NCBI RefSeq assembly: GCF_012272825.1
Contig: NZ_JAAWWS010000157.1
Span: 1 to 64,000 of the forward strand
Source of the DNA: Wenzhouxiangella sp. XN79A
Lineage (GTDB): Bacteria; Pseudomonadota; Gammaproteobacteria; Xanthomonadales; Wenzhouxiangellaceae
DNA: 64,000 nucleotides
Direction: 5' to 3'
The position numbers were made by a program, and so were the translations under genes. The notes beneath the pieces were generated by a model. It saw nothing but the letters and a program-made list of their open reading frames with translations, had not been told where the DNA came from and did not search any database. The first letter of the stretch is position 1. Each line of letters opens with the position of its first letter. This document shows, piece after piece, positions 58,690 to 64,000 of the stretch.

Positions 58690-59350
58690 GCCGCTTCGCG
58701 TGCGCCTCGGCGCGGTACTCCTGCCGTGTCTGTTCGCGCTGGGCTGCGCCGGCCCGGCGGATCCGAGCGCCGCGCCGCGCTCCGTGGCCGTCGAACCGCG
58801 CGGCGAGTTCGCGACGATCGAGATCGACGACCAGCACCGGATCATCGAGCGGCTCGCCGCGCGGGAGGCAGCCGCCGTCGAGCAGGTCCTCGCCGCACCG
58901 GAGCGCTACAACCCGGCCGTGCTCTATGCGCTGTCGGCGGCGCTGTTCGAGCAGGACCGCAAGCGCGAAGCGGCGTTCTGGTTCTATTCCGGTCAGCTCA
59001 AGGCGCGCAGCGATGCCAACAAGGCGCTGGACACCGGCGCCCACCAGGCGGTCTCGGTCCTCAACGAGCGCTACGGCGGGCCGATCAATACCTGGACCTT
59101 CCAGGACCGCGCGCTGTTGAGAACCGTCGTCGAACGCGTCGTCGAGGCCGACCGCGAGGCCGCCCGCAACTACGACCCGCGCTGGATCGCCCTGCACGGC
59201 CTCGACGCGTTCACCGAAGACACCCTCCGCTTCGTCGACGAATCGGCCTGGCCCGACATCGACGAGACGACCCGCAGTGACTACCTGGCCAACTTCCATC
59301 GCGCGATGGACGCCATGGACGCGCGCGATGCGGCGGCCGATGCGAAGTAG
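58679..59350 (+). CDS. probable lipoprotein of unknown function
   Basis: The 223-residue product (from GTG 58679) starts with a short signal ending FALGC, a plausible but imperfect lipobox. The mature part is helical (YNPAVLYALSAALFEQDRKREAAFWFYSGQLKARSD resembles a TPR-like hairpin split over 36 residues; key words ALFEQDRKREAAFW). TTG 58661 is a less likely start. No family recognised. Confidence 0.6.
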   Translation: MSAEPLRVRLGAVLLPCLFALGCAGPADPSAAPRSVAVEPRGEFATIEIDDQHRIIERLAAREAAAVEQVLAAPERYNPAVLYALSAALFEQDRKREAAFWFYSGQLKARSDANKALDTGAHQAVSVLNERYGGPINTWTFQDRALLRTVVERVVEADREAARNYDPRWIALHGLDAFTEDTLRFVDESAWPDIDETTRSDYLANFHRAMDAMDARDAAADAK

Positions 59351-59413
59351 CGCTCCGGTCGCAGGTGGGCCGAAGATCACTCGCTGTTGATTCGTCGGAC
59401 CGACAATTCCAGC

Positions 59414-60826
59414 ATGACCGATCTTGCCATCGTCTGGTTCCGCCGCGATTTCCGCCTGGCCGACAACCCCGCCCTGGACCACGCGCGGAAGCACCATCAA
59501 CGGGTGCTGCCCGTCTACATCCATGATCCCGAGGTCCTGGGCAACTGGGCGCCGGGGGCGGCCAGCCGCTGGTGGCTGCACCACGCGCTGGCCGACCTGG
59601 CCGAACGGCTGGACGACCGCGGCGCGCCGCTGGTCCTGCGCGAGGGGGCGGCCGGCGACGAGCTGGCGCGGCTGGTCGAGGAGACCGGCGCCGGCGCGGT
59701 CTACTGGAACCGGTTGTACGAGCCGGCGATCGTCGAGCGCGATACGACGATCAAGTCGGACCTGAAGGGCCGGGGCCTCGACGTCGAGAGCTTCCGCGCC
59801 GCGCTGCTGTTCGAACCCTGGGAGCTGCTGCGCGACGGCGAGCGGTTCTACAAGGTCTTCACCCCGTACTGGAAGCGGATGCAGGCCGACTGGCGCGCCG
59901 TGTCCAGCCGGCCCGAGCCACGCGAGCTGACCGGTCCCTCCGAGGTGCCGGATTCCGTTTCGCTGGACGACCTGGCGCTGCTGCCGGACATCGACTGGGC
60001 CGATGGCCTGCGCGACCGCTGGGAGGTCGGCGAACTGGCCGGCCGCCGTCGGCTGGACCATTTCGTCGACGACGGTGTCGCCGACTACGAGAACGAGCGC
60101 GACCGGCCCGACCATCGCGGCACCTCGTCGCTGTCGCCGTACCTGCATTTCGGCCACGTCTCGCCGGTCCAGGTGGTCGAGGCCCTGGAACCGTCCGGCG
60201 AGCTGCCGGGCGGCAAGGGACCGCTGGGCTTCGTCCGCGAGCTGGCCTGGCGCGAATTCTCGACGCTGTTGCTGTTCCACAACCCGGACCTGCCCGATAC
60301 ACCGATGCAGGAAAAGTTCGCCGACTTCCCGTGGCGCACGCGCGAGGACTACGCCGACGATCTCGAGACCTGGACGCGCGGCAGGACCGGCGTGCCGATC
60401 GTCGACGCCGGCATGCGCGAGCTGTGGCACGAGGGCTGGATGCACAACCGGGTCCGGATGATCGTTGCCTCCTACCTGACCAAGAACCTGTTGATCCCGT
60501 GGCAGGAAGGGGCGAAGTGGTTCTGGGACACGCTCGTGGATGCCGATCTCGGCAACAACACCCAGGGTTGGCAGTGGACCGCCGGCTGCGGCGCCGATGC
60601 CGCGCCGTATTTCCGTGTCTTCAACCCCGAACTGCAGGCCGACAAGTTCGACCCCGACGCCGCCTACATCCATCGCTGGTGCCCCGAGCTGGAGGGGCTG
60701 GACCTCAAGCAGCTGAAGAAGCTCGACGACGCCGAGCGCAGGCGGCGCGGCTATCCGCCGATGCAGGTCGACCTGAAGGCCAGCCGCCAGCGGGCGCTGG
60801 ACGCCTACCAGGCCATCAAGGGCTGA
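59414..60826 (+). CDS. phr: deoxyribodipyrimidine photolyase
   Basis: The 470-residue flavoprotein repairs pyrimidine dimers with light. It has an N-terminal antenna domain (IVWFRRDFRLADNPAL) and a FAD domain with SSLSPYLHFGHVSP, WHEGWMHNRVRMIVASYL and the C-terminal NNTQGWQWTAGCGADAAPY. Length is that of class I CPD photolyases. It is transcribed alone. Confidence 0.94.
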   Translation: MTDLAIVWFRRDFRLADNPALDHARKHHQRVLPVYIHDPEVLGNWAPGAASRWWLHHALADLAERLDDRGAPLVLREGAAGDELARLVEETGAGAVYWNRLYEPAIVERDTTIKSDLKGRGLDVESFRAALLFEPWELLRDGERFYKVFTPYWKRMQADWRAVSSRPEPRELTGPSEVPDSVSLDDLALLPDIDWADGLRDRWEVGELAGRRRLDHFVDDGVADYENERDRPDHRGTSSLSPYLHFGHVSPVQVVEALEPSGELPGGKGPLGFVRELAWREFSTLLLFHNPDLPDTPMQEKFADFPWRTREDYADDLETWTRGRTGVPIVDAGMRELWHEGWMHNRVRMIVASYLTKNLLIPWQEGAKWFWDTLVDADLGNNTQGWQWTAGCGADAAPYFRVFNPELQADKFDPDAAYIHRWCPELEGLDLKQLKKLDDAERRRRGYPPMQVDLKASRQRALDAYQAIKG

Positions 60827-60866
60827 TCCGAGGGACTGCGCCGGCGGCCTGCCGGCGCACTTGCCA

Positions 60867-61859
60867 TCAGGTCGTCCGCGGGTCCACGTGGCGGTGGTAG
60901 CACCAGTGCCACGGCTCCCAGTCGATGTTGTGCCGGTTGTTGTTCGGGTACGACTCGTGAAAGCCATACATGCCGGCCCGGGCCTTCAGCCATTCGTAGG
61001 CACGCGACATCGAGAACTCGGCGCTCAGCGGGGAAACGCCCGGCGTGGTCAGGTCCAGCGCGCAGCCGCTGTGATGCTCGCTGTAGCCCGGCGCAGCGCT
61101 ACTGCGAAGGATCCGACCCATCGGGGTGTTGGCGTTCAGTTTCTTGCGGATCAAGCCGGCCTGGTAGGCCACGGTGCGAAAGCCGGACACCGGCTGCAGC
61201 TCGATGTTGCTGCGCTGGGCATCGGTCTTCATGGCTTTCCAGGCGTCCGCGGCGGCCCGGTCGAGCTGGATGTCGCGGTCGAAGATGTCGGCGCCGATCG
61301 ACAGGCAGTCGGTGTTCTCCGGAATCATCCGCAGCCGATAGCGTACGCCGTAGTTGGACGGAATGCCCAGTTCGCGATGCAGCTCGGCAACCCGCCGTTG
61401 CCAGTCCTCGGCGTCCTCGACGAGATCGCGCGCCAGCGTCACCGGCTCGCCTTCACCGGCGGTGACGGTGGCCTGGTAGCCGAGCTTCTCCATGAACGAC
61501 CAGGCCTGCGGTTTGACCGTGCACTCCAGCCGACCGATGCCGAAGGAGCGGGCATGTTTCTCGACCGCCCGGACCAGCCTGCGCGTTGCGTCGGCGTGCG
61601 CGGCCTTGGGGTCGAGGTACATCGCCATCAGGCGCGCTCGATCGAGGTCCAGCGCCGCCATGCCGACCAGCTGGCGATTCTCGATCGCGATCAGCAGCGA
61701 CTCGTCCGGCAGCAGCTTCAGCAGGTTCTTTTCGATGTTCTCCCGCTGGGTCGCGGGTTGGGTCTTCATCAGGTCCGGGAGTCGGTTCCGGATCAGTCCG
61801 GCCAGGCGGGAAAGTTCGGCTCGGCGGGCAGGGCGAATGCGCAGGGTGGGATTCATCAA
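60867..61859 (-). CDS. GNAT acetyltransferase fused to a VanY-type M15 carboxypeptidase
   Basis: The 330-residue protein joins two domains. Residues about 5-145 form a GNAT fold (LLIAIENRQLVGMAALDL, MAMYLDP, FMEKLGYQ). Residues about 180-325 form an M15B D-Ala-D-Ala carboxypeptidase with the zinc motif SEHHSGCALDL (Ser260, His262, Asp269) and EPWHW (Glu315, His318). All peptidase residues are intact. There is no signal peptide, so as it stands the peptidase would be cytoplasmic, unlike secreted VanY. The GNAT half resembles a substrate-modifying or binding module; the joint role is unknown. Confidence 0.83.
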   Translation of the reverse strand: MMNPTLRIRPARRAELSRLAGLIRNRLPDLMKTQPATQRENIEKNLLKLLPDESLLIAIENRQLVGMAALDLDRARLMAMYLDPKAAHADATRRLVRAVEKHARSFGIGRLECTVKPQAWSFMEKLGYQATVTAGEGEPVTLARDLVEDAEDWQRRVAELHRELGIPSNYGVRYRLRMIPENTDCLSIGADIFDRDIQLDRAAADAWKAMKTDAQRSNIELQPVSGFRTVAYQAGLIRKKLNANTPMGRILRSSAAPGYSEHHSGCALDLTTPGVSPLSAEFSMSRAYEWLKARAGMYGFHESYPNNNRHNIDWEPWHWCYHRHVDPRTT

Positions 61860-61926
61860 GGGGCCTTGAGTCTCGATCGGGGTGGATTGCTATAGTTCGT
61901 ATCCCCCCTGGAAACGGTACGCAGCC

Positions 61927-62436
61927 TTGAAAACGCTCGTAGTATCGCTGATTTTCCTGCCGTTTGCAGCCGTCGTGCTGGCCGTTCCACTGCATCGCCT
62001 GGTGCTTCCACTGTGGCCCGAACCGGTGGTCGAACGGCTGGACGCCGATAACCGACCGGTGCTCGAACCGGCCAGCCGGGTCGACGCACCGGCAACGGTC
62101 CGCTCCCGGCCGCACAGCGCCGCGGTCATCGACCGGGTCGACGGGGCGCCGATTCTCGGCTACGTGGTCGGCCTGCGCGACGCCGACGGGGTCACTCGGC
62201 CGCCACCGGCCGACGGATTCTGGTGGCCGGCCGTCGTGCTGCCCGAGTGCACGCTCGGCGTCAGTCGGCAGCGCGTCGTCGACTGGCTGCCGTGCGCCGG
62301 CATCGAGCGGGTTCACCATCCCAACCGCCTGAGCTCTGTGGCCCGGTTCCGGGTCGCACTCGATCGGCTGCTCGGCGCCCCGCCGGTCATTCCGGTCGAC
62401 GCGCTGCGTCATGAAACCGAAACGAACGCCGGGTAG
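61927..62436 (+). CDS. membrane-anchored protein of unknown function
   Basis: The 169-residue protein from TTG 61927 starts with one hydrophobic helix (LVVSLIFLPFAAVVLAVPL) and a periplasmic domain with two cysteines (LPECTLG, LPCAGIE). No ATG is in a good place; an ATG at 61882 is in frame but would break the N-terminal helix position. No family recognised. It ends before a strong terminator. Confidence 0.55.
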   Translation: MKTLVVSLIFLPFAAVVLAVPLHRLVLPLWPEPVVERLDADNRPVLEPASRVDAPATVRSRPHSAAVIDRVDGAPILGYVVGLRDADGVTRPPPADGFWWPAVVLPECTLGVSRQRVVDWLPCAGIERVHHPNRLSSVARFRVALDRLLGAPPVIPVDALRHETETNAG

Positions 62437-62518
62437 TCTTGCCTCGGTTCGGGGTCGGGCAAGTGGACTCCGGACCGGCCCGCTCCCGGCGCGGTGCCGA
62501 GGCTCCAATCGCTTTCGA

Positions 62519-62550
62519 GCGCCTGCGGACCCCGCGGGCGCTTTTTTTTT
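62519..62550 (+). terminator. rho-independent terminator
   Basis: A GCGCCTGCGG / CCGCGGGCGC stem with a 3-nt loop is followed by nine T residues, about 80 bp after the hypothetical gene. Confidence 0.85.
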
Positions 62551-62612
62551 GGGCGAGGGGCTCGTGTTGCTTTCGTTCTCCGTGGTGCTCGCCCGCGCTC
62601 GCTGGCCTCCAG

Positions 62613-63530
62613 TCACCGGTCAACAGCCCCGGTCAAGCCCTCCGCATCGGCGATGTCGTCGAGGCCGTGGACAGCCATCAGCAGCCGTTCGAAGCCCAGG
62701 GCGACGCCGGCGCAGTCGGGCAGGCCGGCGTCGAGGGCGGCCAGCAGGGCATCGTCGACCGGCATTTCCGGGCGGCCGAGGCTGCGCCGGGTCGCGTTGT
62801 CGGCCTCGAAGCGACGGCGCTGCTCGGCCGGGTCGGTCAGTTCGTGGTAGCCGTTGGCCAGCTCCAGCGGTCCGGCGAAGACTTCGAAGCGCTCCGCGGT
62901 GCGTGGGTCATCCGGGCTGAGTCGGGCCAGTGCGGCCTGGCAGGCCGGAAAACGCTGGATGACGGTCAACCGGCCGGGCGCCAGGCGAGGCTGGATGCGC
63001 ATCGCCAGCAGCCAGTCGTACAGGCCGCTGCGATCGAGCCCGTCCGGGGCCTCGGGCAGCGCCTCGGCAATCCGTTCGACATCGGCCCGGTGCGGGTCGA
63101 AGCCGAGCACGGCGCGGGCCTCGTCGGTCCAGTGGGTCTGGACCACGGTCCAGTCGCGGTCCGGTCCGGCATGGCGGATCAACGCGATCACCTCGTCGGC
63201 CAGGCGCCGGGCGTCGAACCCCGTGCGGTACCACTCCAGCATCCAGAATTCGCGGCGGTGATGTCGGCCGTGTTCGCCGGCGCGGACCACCGGCCCCAGT
63301 TCGTACAGGTCGCCGGCGCCGGCGGCCAGCAAGCGCTTGTGGGCATATTCCGGCGAGGTCCTCAGATAGCCGCCGTCGGCCAGCGCGACGCTGTCGAGGT
63401 GGACGTCGGTGACGCCGGCGACGGTGAGCTCGGTGCCGACCTCGAGCACGTCGCGCTCGGCGAAGAAAGCGCGGATGCGGGCGGCCAGGCCGGCGCGCCG
63501 GGCCAGCCGTCGGCGCAGCGGCGTGCTCAT
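62613..63530 (-). CDS. epmA: EF-P lysine ligase EpmA
   Basis: The 305-residue protein is a LysRS-like class II catalytic core without the anticodon-binding domain. It has motif 2-type REFWMLEWYRTGFD, FAGPLELANGYHEL and motif 3 GVALGFERLLMAV. It attaches (R)-beta-lysine to elongation factor P. Partner genes efp and epmB are not in the window. It overlaps the Ppx/GppA gene by 4 bp. Confidence 0.93.
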   Translation of the reverse strand: MSTPLRRRLARRAGLAARIRAFFAERDVLEVGTELTVAGVTDVHLDSVALADGGYLRTSPEYAHKRLLAAGAGDLYELGPVVRAGEHGRHHRREFWMLEWYRTGFDARRLADEVIALIRHAGPDRDWTVVQTHWTDEARAVLGFDPHRADVERIAEALPEAPDGLDRSGLYDWLLAMRIQPRLAPGRLTVIQRFPACQAALARLSPDDPRTAERFEVFAGPLELANGYHELTDPAEQRRRFEADNATRRSLGRPEMPVDDALLAALDAGLPDCAGVALGFERLLMAVHGLDDIADAEGLTGAVDR

Positions 63531-64000
63531 GCCGCCGGTCCGGTGCCCGGCAGCGGGTCGGCCAGCCGACCGATCTTCAGCCTGAGGCCGATCCGGTCGA
63601 GCTGGGTACGCTGCAGCGCAAGGCTGCGCGAAGACAGCGGATGGCGTCCCGCCCAGCCCTCGGGCAGCAGCAGGGTCAGCCGCTTGCCGTCGGACTGCAG
63701 CGCGAAGTCGGGCAGGTCGCTGTCGGAGCGCGAACGGCACAGTGCAACCGACAGCCGGATCAGCGCCAGCATCACCCGGGCCGCGTCGCGCAGTCGTTCG
63801 GGCAGGGCCTCCAGTGCATCGCCCGGAATCCGGCGGCGCTGGTAGCGCAGCAGGAAGGCCATCAGCTCCTGTTCCTGGCGCGAGAAGCCGGCCATGTCGG
63901 CGTGTTCGACCACGTAGGCGCTGTGCAGCTGGTAGTGGCTGTGGGCGATGCCGAGGCCGATCTCGTGCAGACGGCAGGCCCAGTCGAGCAGGTCGTGGTG
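63527..64000 (-). CDS. Ppx/GppA phosphatase, C-terminal part (runs off the window)
   Basis: Only the last 157 residues are inside the window. They are the C-terminal HD-like domain of exopolyphosphatase/guanosine pentaphosphate phosphatase (HHDLLDWACRLHEIGL, AHSHYQLHSAYVVEHADMAG, GFSRQEQELMAFLLRYQRR). The enzyme splits polyphosphate or pppGpp. The ASKHA domains lie beyond base 64000. Confidence 0.88.
   Translation of the reverse strand, partial: HHDLLDWACRLHEIGLGIAHSHYQLHSAYVVEHADMAGFSRQEQELMAFLLRYQRRRIPGDALEALPERLRDAARVMLALIRLSVALCRSRSDSDLPDFALQSDGKRLTLLLPEGWAGRHPLSSRSLALQRTQLDRIGLRLKIGRLADPLPGTGPAA

Overview
The window is a GC-rich bacterial chromosome segment with dense operons and GC-biased third positions. 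Gene content and order point to a gammaproteobacterium. The order asd-fimV-truA-trpF-trpB-trpA-accD-folC-SPOR-cvpA-purF is the Pseudomonas/Xanthomonas-type order, and ubiE-ubiJ-ubiB, rpsO-pnp and prmB-aroC are also present. The long Oar-like TonB receptor, the ole genes and the DUF1704 gene suggest the Lysobacterales/Chromatiales side (for example a Wenzhouxiangella-like organism). That placement is inference.

Region 1 (1-6050) is accessory DNA of visibly lower GC. An ISL3-family element fills 1-1426 and cuts an rhs gene, leaving only its 3' end. That end encodes the last Rhs core repeat, a Gly/Ala-rich segment and a lipase-like toxin tip (1427-2581), followed by an overlapping ankyrin-repeat lipoprotein that is probably its immunity protein. 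An IS256-family element with a perfect 9-bp target duplication follows (3546-4948). Next come a cluster of six inverted GGACACCCAT motifs, a broken reading frame translationally coupled to a small membrane protein (possibly a second toxin/immunity remnant), and a 50-nt 3' fragment of tRNA-Ile(CAU), a typical attachment-site scar.

Region 2 (6100-19100) holds a split olefin/beta-lactone set: oleB and oleA on the minus strand, divergent from a DUF1704 metallopeptidase gene and oleC. No oleD is present. After it come a CASTOR/POLLUX-like channel, tgt, a Nudix-ThiE fusion, a phosphopantetheinyl transferase and ubiEJB.

Region 3 (19300-28450) contains DUF6165, pnp, rpsO, a Lon-like protein whose catalytic Ser and Lys are both replaced, an alpha/beta hydrolase, a PhyH-type dioxygenase, a queuosine-precursor transporter and an EamA exporter.

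Region 4 (28445-32076) is bounded by two copies of a 169-bp MITE-like element (B) in opposite orientation. Each copy sits exactly on the TAG stop codon of a gene. Copies of a second palindromic family (A) lie beside them. Inside are DUF2937, yidD, a two-cysteine DksA bracketed by tandem repeats, an OmpA-like protein and a 7-bp repeat array.

Region 5 (32073-46532) carries sufE, cysS, pepQ, tRNA-Pro(CGG), the TonB receptor with a second 7-bp repeat array behind it, ppnN, a secreted protein, psd, a SCO-family gene, prmB, aroC and asd. The SCO gene and prmB diverge from a 33-bp spacer whose two -10 boxes predict leaderless mRNAs.

Region 6 (46655-64000) is the fimV-to-purF block, small hypothetical genes, a photolyase, a GNAT-VanY fusion, epmA and the 3' part of a Ppx/GppA gene that runs off the window.
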